DNA of 64,000 nucleotides, taken from Heterobasidion occidentale (taxonomy: Eukaryota; Basidiomycota; Agaricomycetes; Russulales; Bondarzewiaceae). A model generated the notes under the pieces. That model searched no databases and was not told the DNA's origin. It was given only the letters and a program-made list of their open reading frames with translations. How positions within the stretch are numbered: position 1 is the first letter of the stretch; every line of letters begins with the position of its first letter. The DNA is taken from NCBI GenBank assembly GCA_039111635.1, contig JBCAQO010000006.1, positions 372,001 to 436,000 on the forward strand. Direction: 5' to 3'. This document shows, in pieces, positions 32,337 through 44,389 of the stretch. The translations under genes and the position numbers were made by a program.

Positions 32337-33166
32337 TCACATGTTAGACGATTGCCGACCTGCAACAGTGGGTGAACTTACTTCGTAATCTTCATCCTCC
32401 TTCAATTCATTCTCTAGCATGTCGTGTATTGCGCTGGTGAAGTCGAAACAATCCCGCCCGCTGATGATGGTCCTATGGGGCGTAGCAACGCGAGCGAAAT
32501 GCCAGCTGAGCTCGCGAAGCTTTGCTAGCTGACAGACCGTGCCCACGCCCACCGAACCCCCTTCTTCCTCCGTCAAGGTCTCATCTCTCCTAGCCAGTGC
32601 CTCGTACGATTTGACCAGCCACGCGGAAACGTGAAATCGTCTGCCAAGTATGATGCGCTCTATATCCCCAAGGCTCAATGCATCCAACCTCTCGATTGAT
32701 CTCTTTCGTAGATCTCGATAATCCCACATTGTGGCCAGCTTCAGCACTGACAGCCACTCGTTCTTCGTCAGATCAGCAGGACACGAACCACTCCAGAATA
32801 TCGTCAAACTCAGCACATCAACAAAACATATTAGTTGCTTTGCTTACAGAGGATAGATAGGGTAGCAAGCCTTTAAGACACTCCTAAGATCAAAGGCACT
32901 GATATCGGGTGGCAGTCGTATCGGATTATTGTCATGAATTCCTTCGACTTCTGAGTCTCCAGCAGGCAAGGTAAACATCGTTGCAAAGACACCAGAAGTG
33001 CCTTGAAAGATACGACGAGGGACCTTGAACAGTGTGTCTTCGACCTATGGAGTCTGTGAGTTGTTTGCAGGCTCGTGGGACTACTCACTCTAAAGACGAT
33101 CAAATCGTCGTAGTACAAATCGTCCCGCGATGGCTTTCTCGCTGTGGCTCCCTGCATCGAATACAT
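32337..33166 (-). CDS. BTB/POZ domain protein A
   Basis: Three exons are supported: 33166-33089 (ATG, MYSMQGATARKPS), 33044-32848 and 32790-about 32370/32337. The BTB core reads YYDDLIVFRVEDTLFKVPRRIF..VFATMFTLP, then PIRLPPDISAFDLRSVLKACYPIYPL. The BACK-like tail is EWLSVLKLATMWDYRDLRKRSIERLD. This is the expanded Agaricomycete BTB family, presumably protein-interaction adaptors (possibly for CUL3). The end is uncertain: an in-frame stop lies at 32337, but a GTAAGT donor after EDYE could lead to another exon. It is the first of three tandem paralogues on this strand. Confidence 0.75.
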
Positions 33167-33497
33167 GTCGAGATCAAGGAGAGGTCGAAGATATGCACTA
33201 GCGCATGCCCTCAACTCGTGAGTTATAAGTCACGATACATATGACATAGTGTGCTCTAAGTTCACGCATAATTCCTTTTAGATCGGTCGCTCTGTCTCTA
33301 TGATCTGTGACATGGACACACTTAACACGAGGGTTGCTGGAATCGCTATCAGTAGGCATATAATGTCGGTACGTATTGAATTAATTTACACAATGCTGAA
33401 TTGGTGCCTGTGCAGCCCTTATTAGCTGCTGCTCTCTACATATATTTGTGCCCTGAGGCTCCGCCCTCTGAGTACATGTACAGTGCCTCTTCAAAAG

Positions 33498-34257
33498 TCA
33501 TGCACTGTTCTCCGTTATCTCATTCCCGAACAACTTTTGGACTTCTGAAGCGAAATCAAATTCCAACCTGACCTTCTCCGCCACACAAGTCTTTCCACCA
33601 GCAAATCGCCAACTCCGTTCGCGGAGGTCAACTAGGCGGGCAAACACAGGCCAGCCCAACTGCTCTCCCTCTTCGAATGTGAGGGCTCGGGTCGCCTCGC
33701 GAGTTCCACGTACCCCTCGAGCAGCCATTTGGACACCTGATATTTTCTGGCCAGGAGAATAGATTCCAGCGGCTCCCGGGATTTCTTCTCCAGCTCAGTA
33801 ATCATCTTTTGTCGAATCTTGCCAAAGTCCCATAGAGTGGAAAGCTTGAGCACAGCCTGCAAGTCGACGCCTGCTTTGCTCGAACCTGTCCTACGCGCAC
33901 GATGAATCTCGTCAAAATGCGCAGCCAGAAGGGCGCTTACATGGGATATAATACTTTTAGGAAGGATCGGAACTCCTCCGCACTGATTTCTCCGGAAAGC
34001 TGTATGGGGTTTTCGTCGCTTGAACCCTCAGCCCCTGCGGTGCCATTTGGCAACGTGTACATCATGCTGAAGACATCGTTTGCCTCCAGGCCCCACCGTG
34101 GTACCTTGAAAAGCGTCTTGCCTGCCTATAAATGCCAATAGATCAGTCCAATTCTGATACTTGATGACGTCTCTATACTCACGAGGATAACCAAGTATTC
34201 CATATAGTAAGACTCATCTTTGAGAATCTCTGCCCTACGCTCAATGTTGTCGGTCAT
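33498..34257 (-). CDS. BTB/POZ domain protein B (apparent frameshift)
   Basis: The exons are 34257-34183 (MTDNIERRAEILKDESYYMEYLVIL), 34125-33941 (AGKTLFKVPRWGLEANDVFSM...SFLKVLYPM) and a third from about 33895 to 33498. The third contains VLKLSTLWDFGKIRQKMITELEK, the BACK-like helix pair. In exon 3 the frame breaks after YVELARR at the C run near 33689-33691, and the family-typical end (LTFEEGEQLGWPVFARLVDLRE) is in another frame. One missing base explains it. Either the gene is a young pseudogene or the base is a consensus error. Confidence 0.65.
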
Positions 34258-34504
34258 GGGAGATGTTTGCGCAGATGGAGGGCGTTAATCTGATAGGAGG
34301 TTTTGCGCAGTACTGTGTGAGTCGCCGCGCCTGTTCAAGTATGCCTTGCCTCGTGGTCGAGGAAGAGGAAGCCTTCTTTCCAGAGGGCAGTGTTCAAGTT
34401 TCTTTCACGCTGCAAATGACGCTAGTAATTCCAGATTCTCGCTGAGTCGATACAAGTGGTATGTCTAAAAATACACCATGGATCTCATGATGGCCGTCCG
34501 TCAT

Positions 34505-35858
34505 CTATCTGTTGCGATAGCCGTCATCCTGTACAAGCTCCTCCCGGAATTCGCGGTGCACATGCTCGTCCGCAACTGTCCGACCCGCGGTAGTCACCTT
34601 CACGAGGTCTCTCAGCCGCACAAACCTGCCCATCGATCCCGACCTGCTCATCACGCTCGCCTCATAGTCGCTCACTGACTCCTCCCTCAATGCCAACTTC
34701 TTGTAGCCATCGACCAAGAATGTCGCACAGGCATATTTCGTTCCAAGGTCGATGTAGTCGATGGGCTCCAGGTTCATCTTCGACAGCTCCGACAAAGCCT
34801 TCCTGCGGATCGTGGTGAACTTCCATTTTGTTGCCAACTTCAGGGCTGACTCCCACTCTACTCGGCCCATCTGGATCGGCAACGGGCTGTATCTGGAGAG
34901 GGGAGTGTGCTTAGCAGTGACAGATGAAACAATAGCACGACGTACAACGGATACATGACTTTGAGGAAACTCTCAAAGTCGAATGCGCTCACATCCTTTG
35001 AAAGAGGTAGTGGGTGCCTGATGCTCGACCCCTTGACGATGTCGAATTTTCCGAACGGATGCGAAAAAAGCTTGTGGAAGGTTGCGCCTGCTTCGTTCAG
35101 GAAGCAGTACCTCGGCACCCGGAATAGCTGCCCTCCAACCTGACAAGGTGCGTTAGACAGGGCCATCGCGTCTATGAAGACTCTGATACACTCACTAGAA
35201 AGACAACGCTGTCGAGGAAGTATAGCTCGTTGAGCTTGAATGCCGTGGTTTCGTCCGATTCTGTCGCGGCCTCCTTCTGTGCGTATTCCAACCCTGGTGC
35301 CGCGCACCCCGCATCCACATATTCGGGTGTCGCATCGACGGCGGTATGGGTGTAATATGGAGATGCACTGATCCCGATGTGGGTGACCTTAGGAACGGCA
35401 TCGACTTCGACTGGCCTTAAACTAGGAACCGCGTGAATCTCGACTTCCGTGTACCCCTCCTCCAGATGTGCAGCCACCTCAACATCGTTATAATTCTTGA
35501 GGTCTGTCGCGGTACTCGACTCGTTGTAATACTTCTCTGGTGTCGCGTCTATCTCTTCCTCCGCGAAGTATACTCGCTTCCCATTCGCAAAATTGACCCC
35601 GTACTCCGTGCCGGGTGTGATTAGGGACAGGTCAGTGGTCGCGGTGAGAGGAGAATCATCTATGTTCAAGGGATCAAGGCGGGCTCTGGTCGTCTCGTCG
35701 TCCGAGTCTCCGGTCTCCGTATCTGTTTCGGACTCTGATCCAGAAAATTCGATGGATGTCGAAACCGGGCTCCCGAAGTCACTCTCGGAAGGGAAGTGTC
35801 CAGGTAGAGGCCGGTTCAACGCAGTTTGGATGTTTAATAGTTGGGAGACGCGAGACAT
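34505..35858 (-). CDS. BTB/POZ domain protein C with extended N-terminus
   Basis: Three exons: 35858-35196 (221 codons), 35139 to about 34950, and the last to 34505. The second and third encode the same BTB plus BACK-like module as its neighbours (GGQLFRVPRYCF, FDFESFLKVMYPL, then EWESALKLATKWKFTTIRRKAL). The intron between them uses a GTACGT donor. The N-terminal 220 residues are peculiar to this copy: acidic Ser/Asp/Glu runs, then five imperfect repeats around a hydrophobic-x-A-x-P core (EIDATPE, EIHAVPS, EVDAVPK, GISASPY, AVDATPE). The function of the extension is unknown. Confidence 0.78.
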
Positions 35859-37941
35859 GATGGGAGCGCAGGTTGAAAGAACTCGTGGGCCGGTGGCCCC
35901 TGTTTATATTGTCCCATGGCTGCGCAGAGCGATTGCTTTCTTTGGATTTCGAAGAGCTTTTGTCCATATCTGTTTAGCATCCTGATGAGGAAACAAGCAT
36001 CAACAACGAGGCTTAGCCTGGTAACTCAGGTCTGGACCTTGTGATCACGATTGAACTGCGTGTATTTCTGCTCGCTATGCGGAGACAACCAAAGAACTTG
36101 AAGAAATGATACGAGAAATTTGAAACTTGACCGTACTCACTTTCCAAATTTGTGCTTCCGAGATATACCCCGCGCAGAAAGCCAGATCGCTCTGCCGAGC
36201 CCCGGGTAAGAGTCCCGCACAGACCTAGCATTGCCTCAATCTGCGAGTTCGCAGTTGACGTTCGACGCAACAAAGCCTCACATGCTGATCAAAACACAAC
36301 GAAAAGAACTGTTGGTCTCCCAAAGACTGACTTTATTCGGCATCCAAAGCCCCCAATTCATGAGTAGGCTATGGAGTCGACGAGCAAGGAAAACCCCGAC
36401 CTTGGTTTAGATTGCGATCGCACGAGGCGATTATTCTTGAACACGCTGAGGCAGAAGTTGACTGATGATCGAAGTACTGACCGCGGTGCGCAGTCCGACG
36501 CGAACAAGAGGCTCTTTGCTGTCATTCTGAGATCTGGATTCCCGAATGTGCAGTATCCATATCCAATGACCTCCCTCCCGAAGTAGAACAACGAAATGTG
36601 GGGTGCAGTCAAAGTCGCAGGCTCGACCGACCCCCTGCGGTCTTGGAATGAGACTAATCAAAGTCGTCGTAAAGCAAGCGTGCCTGTGCCACAACCGGCC
36701 ACGTTGCAACCACGTGGTGTTCCGCGCTGATGGGTCTGGCTGGCCACGCTTCCACCGGACCGGTAATCCTCCAGGCTCCCGCATCTACAGCCTTGTCGTC
36801 CAACTTTCCAAGACCCCATGGATCAATCTCAGCACGAGTCATATCTCGAACATGCCTGGCTTCTACATTCGATACGTCCAACTATATCTACACGTTCCCA
36901 AGTTTCCTGTCCATACACCCGCCCTTGCAATTGAGTGACGACGGCTGATCTTCACTTGTTTCCCGGATCGACCACCAATCACTTCGAGCACACCTCCCTC
37001 TAGTGCCGCTTTGTGTTGCGACGCTGTGAGTGTTCAATGAACAATGCAAATATCTTACCTGGATCCCAGAGCCCTTTCATCCGCATGGCTGCATATTCTG
37101 TGCTTGATTACTGCGACACCTGCCTTTGACGCCGCCGTCGTTTGACAGATGCACAACGTGCTCCTCTGTGCAACCGTCCCTGAGCTTCCCTGTCCCGTGA
37201 AATCTTCTTATATGTTAATGAATGAGTATCTCTTGATGCTCTCGAAGAAGAATGGTAAGTTTCCAGGCAATGCTGTACATGCTCATCACTTTCTCCTTTT
37301 ACGCATACCGCATCTATCCGCTCCTGCTCCCCTCACTGAGGCTGTGTCCATACAGATCGTCGACTTCTTGTTGGATTGATATCAACTTTCTGTTTTGCAA
37401 GGGTCATGTGTTCCTGAAGCAACTCAGCCGTTGTGAAAGGATCAATAGGCACGCTTGCGAACGGCTCAACTTCGCAAGGTAGTCGTCGCTTTATCCTCGC
37501 CTGGTGAGTTTCTGCTTCGCCTTCTTTTGATATCGAGACCTATCTTTGATCATCAATCCTAATCCCGCATTGCCCGCGCAAAAGTGGCTGGCCGGCAGCA
37601 ATGTCATCGGCAAGTGGAGTCTGACTTTGCAGGTGAGAGCTGATCCCGCGTTATTTCCCTTCTGCGGTCTTCACCTGCTCTCACCAGACTTCGTGGAGAT
37701 CCCAGGCTGTCTATCATGTCGATTGATCATCAACTATGGCCTGTTATCCATCCATTCGAAGGCTTCATTACAATTGTGTACCTTTACGACAACTGTGGCT
37801 GGGTATCTCTAAACGCACCAATCACAGTACAACAATATAATCTAGTTGGATTTAAAGTCGACCGACCTCGCGAGGTCAGTCCTCAGGAGCTCACCCCCCC
37901 TCGCACCCACCCCAGCACCGGCATCGGCACGATCATAAACT
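35859..37941. other. long stretch without a recognised gene
   Basis: Short open frames exist on both strands. One on the minus strand (36654-36881) reads protein-like (WRITGPVEAWPARPIS) but matches no family I can name. Splice-like pairs around 37150-37480 do not assemble into a convincing gene. It may contain a decayed or lineage-specific gene. Confidence 0.4.
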
Positions 37942-39347
37942 ATGGCTGCAGCTCCCCCACCTCCGCCTCCTGGTCTCAATTATATTGCTGTGATATCGCC
38001 GGTATTACACAGCGTACTGATTGGTCACTCGTTTTTGGTCCTCTTTGTGCCGCTTGTGTGTGGACTCCTGTTTTTTTCCACCACAAACACGCGTCGCCAG
38101 CCCGTGTTCCTCCTCAATATTTTCAATATCTGTTTGGCTATAGCAGTCGGGATTATGCTTGACTATCGCGGTGTACGTTCAACGTCCGGAGTACAACGAT
38201 TTACATTGACCTTTTTGCGTATTGATCGGAACAACAGGTTTGGCTCACCCTAGACCCCCTGTCAAACTTCCCGTACCCGTTCAACCTGTCGATCAGTATC
38301 ATGGGCATCATCCAATCACTGCTCATTGACGTGATCCTCCTCATCCGACTGGTCTCTGTCTACCCGCGCGACTTGGTTGGCACGCGGCGCTTCGTGTTGA
38401 TCATCACGCTTCCGGTCCTGCTCAAGATTGGCCGGTTCATCAACCTTGTCCTGCTGAGCAAAACGCTCGTCGCGTTGAGCTCCGGTCCAAATGCGGAGGC
38501 GACGATTCTACAAAAATGGGCACATGCCCCTTACATCAAGATCGAGTGGTTTGGACAGCTGATTGACGTGAGGTGTGTACGGCATGAGACATAATATTTG
38601 ACGTGCGGCGGAGATACTGAGCACTTTTTGGTCGATGTAGTTACGCGTCGTCGCTATTCCTCTACAAGATATGGCTGCACAGGAAAGACCGCGGCCAAGT
38701 TGACAGTGACGGAGGTAACAACAAAGGCCAGTCTGCCCCTCTTCTTGAACCTTCTGACCCTACCTCATACCGGTCATAACATACCAACAGTCTCCTTCGG
38801 CTACCGCCTCAAGGTCCTATTCTACATCGCCACCACCAACTTCGTCGTCCCCGCCCTCTTCTCTCTTATCCAGATCATCACCTTATATAGAGAAACGGAC
38901 CAAGAAGTGACGAACGACATCGTGCTCGTCAACACCAACATCTCCGTCATCCTCGTCGTCTTCGCCAGTATCTGGGCCGGCTCGTGGGCACGTAGCGAGG
39001 AGATTGCGGACGGCCTGCCGTTCCATGGTCATACTCCCCACGGCGCAGCCACACAGACGATGACGGGAAACCGTTCGATGCATTTTGCTGTGCGCTCCCT
39101 CGCCGCGCGATCGACCACCGGTACCGGCGGCACGGTCGACCTCAGCTTAACGCGCGGCGTACCGAGCGATGCGAACGCTAGCGTGTCGATGTTCATCAGT
39201 GCGGAGAAAACTGGCGGAGAAAAGTCGGAGATTGGTGAGTTGGAATGACCTCTCGGCCCTGAAGCGGACTAACATCCTACGACAGGGGAGGATATGGTAT
39301 CCTCAGCGCCCGGCATTCCTCGCTCGTCAGACTTGCCTAACTTCTAG
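37942..39347 (+). CDS. seven-transmembrane protein, Ste2-like layout
   Basis: Five exons join cleanly: 37942-38172, 38238-38572, 38641-38714, 38791-39234, 39286-39347. Seven hydrophobic segments can be counted: YIAVISPVLHSVLIGHSFLV, PVFLLNIFNICLAIAVGIML, ISIMGIIQSLLIDVILLIRL, FVLIITLPVLLKIGRFINLV, a segment across the exon 2-3 junction (GQLIDVSYASSLFLYKIWL), VLFYIATTNFVVPALFSLIQ and ISVILVVFASIWAGSWA. A hydrophilic tail of about 110 residues follows. The loop-TM2 pattern NTRRQPVFLLN resembles the region of fungal Ste2-type receptors in which SRKTPIFIIN occurs. A G-protein-coupled receptor role is plausible; the ligand is unknown. Confidence 0.7.
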
Positions 39348-40835
39348 TTCTTGTGTTTGTCTCAAAATCGAGATGTCTTTCTCTCTTATTTCTGTCCAGT
39401 CTCGCTATGTTATTTATTGGTGTGGGTACATACTGTATCGACATAAGGAGACTCACGGTATGTTCAATTTGTCTAATTTAATCATGACTGAAGGTAGAGA
39501 GATACGAGGTGACAACTACATACATAGCTCACGACCTTCTATCTGCTCTGAAGTGTGATTTTTATGTTATGACCACCGTCATTCGTTATTAACTTAGTGA
39601 TAGGATTGCAGTGTGCTATCCTGTGTGTTGTGTCTTGATCTAACGCTCAGCACTGGACTGGCGGTGCCACGGCCCGATTGCGGTACGTCCGCCGCGGTGG
39701 ACAAAATGCTGCCGGCCCGATCATCTTGCACCGCTGGCGACTCCGGGACATGCCGATTCCGTTTGTTTTCCAAACTCTTGCGCTTACTACGTCTATTCTA
39801 CATCGCCAAACCTCCCCAGCCTTGCAAGAATACCTCTGTAGCTCGTAGTTCTGGGAATATAGAAACACCGACACTTTCAGGTATACGTTATAGACATGTC
39901 GAAGCATGGGAGTCAAATCAGTGCTTGTTTTCGCGGTATTTCTCCGTACCAGTGCTTTCCTTCCATATTCAGTCCTGACCAACTTAGGTGCTGTGCAGCG
40001 TGCGGGACGGTCTCAAACCCAATTGGTAGATCTACGTTCATGCACTGTCTATCTCGGCTTCCTCACTTCTCAAAGCCTACAGGTCATGTAGGTAGAAAGT
40101 ATGCAAAAAGACGCAGAGCCGCCGTCCACAGCGCAGCCACAGCCCAATCGATGTTCCACAGAACATGTTCTATGTGATTGTTCGACGTCATGTGATGTTG
40201 TGAAGAGGAAAATTCAGATTGAAGAGCTGTGCATCGCGTCTGCGCGCTTTGAAGCCATTGACCGCAAGGAGGACACGAGTTGCCTCGAAATGGGGGTGTC
40301 TTGCCTCCCTCACTGCTGGATTTGGACCACCCCTCACCATTTGCAAATACTCTCGCACCATCCACCCTAGCCATATACCAAAGTGCGTTGTACTTTCGCT
40401 CTCTCTCCTATACTGTTTACATGGAAATTAAGTTACGGGTGTTTAAAATTCGCAGGATCGTCTGGTGGCTGTGGACACTACGGCACCTATCTATATTTAA
40501 AGGGGTGCATACTGCACTCCTTTGCCTCCACAGCCTCATTGCGGTGTACTAGGATCCACACCATCTTTCCTCCTTCACACCTCGAGGTTTAACTCTGTCT
40601 CACCTACACAACAACACATTTGCCGTTCTCTGACATTGCTAGAAACATCTGCCTAGCCCGTACGTTCACGATCTGTGAGCATCAATGCATCTTCTCACTG
40701 GTCGTCTCAAGGTCCCTCGAGGTCTGCATTTTCGCATGTGGCGTCCAGTACGTGCTATTTTTCTCTCCAGTTCCAACAACGCAGAGTTAAATCAGCCAAC
40801 AGCAACAAGCTAGAAATCAACCACCCCCGGCTGTC
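39348..40835. other. intergenic region, possible promoter at the right
   Basis: No gene is recognised. A TATATTTAAAGG box near 40491-40502 and CT-rich sequence after it could serve a transcript starting near 40600-40850, perhaps the RBR gene or a small upstream gene whose open frame (40836-41252) I cannot assign. Confidence 0.4.
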
Positions 40836-41071
40836 GTGAGCGAAATAGTCTCAGCTTACCCCAACCTCCTTCACACATCTTCTCGGCAGGTCCTCCTCCA
40901 TCCCACTCCACAATCTGATCTCGATATACCTGGAATCGCATACGACCCGAATACGACCGACATTTGGACCATAGATAATATGTTATCTCACGGCGATGCA
41001 GATGTCAGCGTGCCCTTCTATCTTGATTTCTCTATCGACGACTCATCCAATAGGCACAGGACCATGATGTC

Positions 41072-42863
41072 GTGCATCATAGCCGCCCTCATTCGCATCG
41101 ATCCTTTCTTCGCATTGAATGCAAGCCCTCTTACCATGTTGGTTTCGCGTCCAAATCTACAATTATTGGCGCCGATGAAGGCAAAGAAACCAATGCGACC
41201 CTTGAACGCGTCATGCTGGGTTCCACAACAGTCACATTTGGGCCAGGTCTGAGCGTGCAACTCATCGTCACCGGCTATGAATCCCGCCTTGGTTCCCCGC
41301 AGCATTTCACACTTTCTAGCACTGCCATCAAGGGATCGATCCCATTGATGCTCCTGACTCGGACGCTAATTCAGCTAGCGTCACGCTCAAGCGCGAGGTC
41401 TCAGGGTCCGATCACGCGTTCACCTACGATCGTAAGGTGCTCGCCCAGCAGTACGATGCCCAGCATTGCATGTGGGATGCACTCGTTGATAGCACCGTGG
41501 ACAACCCCACAGCATCCGTGCGTGTGCTAGGCGACGAAGGCGCCGCGCATGTGCTCGTACATGTCGAGGGTAATGACAAGCGTGCCGTAGGTGCCCTCCT
41601 TGTCCGTGTCCAGTCACTTGCGGAAGGTACCCCACTCGCTTTCTGGCATCCTGCTTTCGCCACACCCGAGGCGCATCGCTTCTTCCAGGACGTCTTCGCG
41701 CGCACCCATGCGTTTATCGTTTGTGACGTCGAGTCGAAAGCAATCCGCGCGTGCGGAGACGATGCTGCCATCAAGGAAGCGACGGATCTCGTTGCACGCG
41801 AGGCAGAGCGCCTCGCGGCGCTCGAATTGATCGTCCCATTAAAACGCAAATCTGTCAGTTTCTTCGTGAAGAAGGGCATGGGAATCTTGAACGAGACCCT
41901 CGGTGAGGGCCTGGCCAACCTCGATACCTCGACAAAACCGTCCACGATAATACTCCGCGGCGGAGACGACGCCCGCCACGTGCTCACTGGCCTGATTGCA
42001 GATTCGCTGGCCCATTCATCGTCGAGCGCGACAGCGGGCAACTTGTGCAACACCCAGCCATGCCCTGTGTGCTCGGACATGCCCGTGCATCCCGAACGCC
42101 TCCCTTGCGGGCACGCCTATTGCATAAGCTGTCTGCGCCACTTCCTCACCACTGCACACTCGCGCTCGACCTTCCCTCTCGTCTGCATGGGCGATGCCGC
42201 GCAGTGCCGCTCGCCCATCCCGATCGCCGTCGTCCGCCGCTTCGTTCGCGCACGTCACGCGTTTGATGCCCTCCTCCGCGCCTCGTTTCTCAATCACCTT
42301 GACCGCCACGCTGACGAGCTGAAGTACTGCAAGACGCCGGACTGCACCCAGATTTACCGCGCAACCCCGAAGGGCGCCGATAGCGCCGCGGCGTTTGCCG
42401 AGTGCCCTTCCTGCTTCGCGATGGTTTGTACGGCGTGCCATGATGAGGCGCATGAGGGGCTTAGCTGCAGTGAGCTTGCGTGCGCACGAGATAGAGAGAA
42501 CGACCGTTTATTCTCCGTGTGGGCGGAGAAAAATGGGGTCAAACACTGTCCAGCGTGCGGCATTCCGATTGAGCGCATCGATGGTTGCAACCATATTGAA
42601 TGCCGGTACGTCTCCCTGACCTTCTTTCACATTAAACCATTCCCTTCCATTTCACTCGCCTTTTGCTCGAAATACCGTTTGGATTCGAGCAGACGTACAA
42701 CTCGCTGATATTTACTGGTTTCATGTGCGGCGGCAGCTGCGGACGGCACCTCTGCTGGAAATGTCTGGCCGTGTTCGATACATCTCAGGAAGTCTACGCC
42801 CACATGGAAGACGCGTACGGCGGTCCATTCGAATTTAACAGGCGCAATCAGAACGCAGCCTGA
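41072..42863 (+). CDS. RBR-type E3 ubiquitin ligase (N-terminus uncertain)
   Basis: The C-terminal 450 codons are clear. RING1 has CPVCSDMPVHPERLPCGHAYC at about 42060-42130. The IBR has YCKTPDC and CPSCFAMVCTACHDEAH. RING2 is HCPACGIPIERIDGCNHIEC joined across intron 42606-42736 to CGRHLCWKCLAVF. The catalytic cysteine should be the one in DGCNHIEC, which accepts ubiquitin from the E2 before transfer. A 131-base intron splits RING2 precisely. Upstream, VTFGPGLSVQLIVTGYES (to about 41285) is family-like. The next part changes frame around 41290-41340, and a middle domain expected in relatives seems short or missing, so exons there are unresolved or deleted. The first ATG is not established. 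Confidence 0.8.
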
Positions 42864-43472
42864 TACGTTGGCATCTTTGCTCCATTCCCAACAGTCTTGC
42901 GTCGGAATAGCTCGTCGGTCACATATGTCACAATTTCTCGGTCAAGTCGTGTTGCTTCCCTGTACGAGTAGACGTTGTACAATGCATGTAGGTTTTCTCA
43001 TCTCGTTCCGCCAGTTCCTGCTTTGACATCTCCGTGCGTGCAAACGGGAGCGGTAAGAGATCGTCTGTAACTTGCCATACAAGCGGGTCTGCTGTGGCCA
43101 TCAGTTGAAGATACGATCATGCTTTAGATTGGACATGGATCCCAAAGTCTCTTCGGAGCATGATTCGCGCGAAAGGTGACATCTCACGAAACTCGCAAAC
43201 AATTCACTGACTGATGAACACGTCCTTGGTCTCGCTCTCGTTTATTAGATTTATCGAACGCATGCGATAAACGCAGCAGAATTATCCATGGTAATTAGAT
43301 GCAAAGCACCGAAACGTATGACTACCTAACTCCATCAGAACAAAAGTAATCGACAGTGTCTAAAATCTTCCTGAATCGACCCCCTTGCCTCCAACGCGTG
43401 CGGTAACATAGACTCGGCCTCCCCTACTGCGATCCCAGCAGGGATGGGCGAGCGCGTCTTCGCTCCCACCAC
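42864..43472. other. intergenic region, converging 3' ends
   Basis: The region lies between the RBR gene (plus) and hydrophobin 1 (minus), which converge. No coding sequence, RNA gene or clear repeat is seen. Confidence 0.5.
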
Positions 43473-43994
43473 TCAGAGGCCGCTGTCGATGGGCGAGCAG
43501 CCGATGTTGACCAAGCCGTTCTGTCCGAGGAAAAGGGAAGCCAGGTTCAGTCGTGGTAACAGAACATCGATCGTCGCCGACGCAAGCACTCACGTAGTTG
43601 TTGTTTTCGCAGCAGACAGGCTGTTGTGTGCATTTGGTGCCCGTGGCCGCACCGAGGATGGGGATCGAGTCGCAAGTAATGCCAACCATGGTATTTGCGC
43701 CTTGGACGACGATACCAAGTTGGCTCAGGAGCTGTGCAATCCCGGGCTCGTTGGCCTGTCAGCAGAGAAGCAATAATTCCGAAAAAAAAATCAGTCGGGT
43801 TGTTCTGGCTAGGCAGTTCGAGAGCACTGTTGAAGACGCACCGACTGAACTGTGTTGCAGCACTGCAGGGAGCCAGTGTTGCACTGGCCACCGCGAGCGG
43901 CGAGCATTTCCGCGGACGGGGTGGGGGTAGCGGAAACCATCAGCGCGAGGCCGAGGAAGAAGAAGGCGGAGATGCTGGAGATGCGGGCGAACAT
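43473..43994 (-). CDS. class I hydrophobin 1
   Basis: Three exons: 43994-43842, 43755-43594, 43520-43473 (51+54+15 = 120 residues), all introns phase 0. The signal peptide is MFARISSISAFFFLGLALM..SA. Eight cysteines occur in the hydrophobin order: C-x6-CC, then C, C, C-x5-CC and a final C (QCNTGSLQCCN ... ITCDS ... TKCTQQPVCC ... IGCSP). The protein is secreted and self-assembles at air-water interfaces, coating hyphae and fruiting-body surfaces. It pairs with hydrophobin 2 at 46817, which has identical exon lengths, so the two come from a local duplication. The leader contains a TATA box at 44113-44120 and a 23-base dyad at 44367-44389. Confidence 0.95.
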
Positions 43995-44112
43995 GTTGAG
44001 CGAGTGTGGTTGACGACGAAAAGTCGAGAGAAGAGAGTGCTAAAGAGTGAGCGAGGTAATTCAAGCAACTGAGAGCTGTGAACTGGAGGATCCTGCACCC
44101 TTTCTGACGAGG

Positions 44113-44120
44113 TTTTATAT
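44113..44120 (-). promoter_or_regulatory. TATA box of hydrophobin 1
   Basis: ATATAAAA on the minus strand lies about 120 bases before the ATG, similar to the hydrophobin 2 promoter. Confidence 0.6.
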
Positions 44121-44366
44121 TTTTCAGGCTCGGGTTCCCAGCATAGAGCGGTGTGATTGCACGCCTGTGGATCAGCAAGAGGCTCCCATCGGACACAAGC
44201 TTTGGCTGACTCCTCGTCATAAAAAAATGTCCCATTGACATCGTGCCGCACTCTTGCGCCACCGTCGAGCGCCACTGCGCTGCTAGACTCGGTATGAGCG
44301 TCGGACGCCGCTGAACCCCGCACCTGCCATAGCCAGTCCTCGACGGCGTGTCACGTGCCCATCATC

Positions 44367-44389
44367 CGTCGGTTCGAGTCGAACCGACG
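44367..44389. promoter_or_regulatory. perfect dyad, candidate regulator site
   Basis: CGTCGGTTCGA-G-TCGAACCGACG is an 11-base perfect inverted repeat around one base, about 375 bases upstream of hydrophobin 1. The CGG/CCG half-sites resemble those of Zn2Cys6 regulators. Binding is an inference. Confidence 0.45.

Noticed and set aside
44367..44389. GGTTCGAGTC as a tRNA B box
   Set aside because: It is part of a perfect dyad and no A box or cloverleaf can be built around it.
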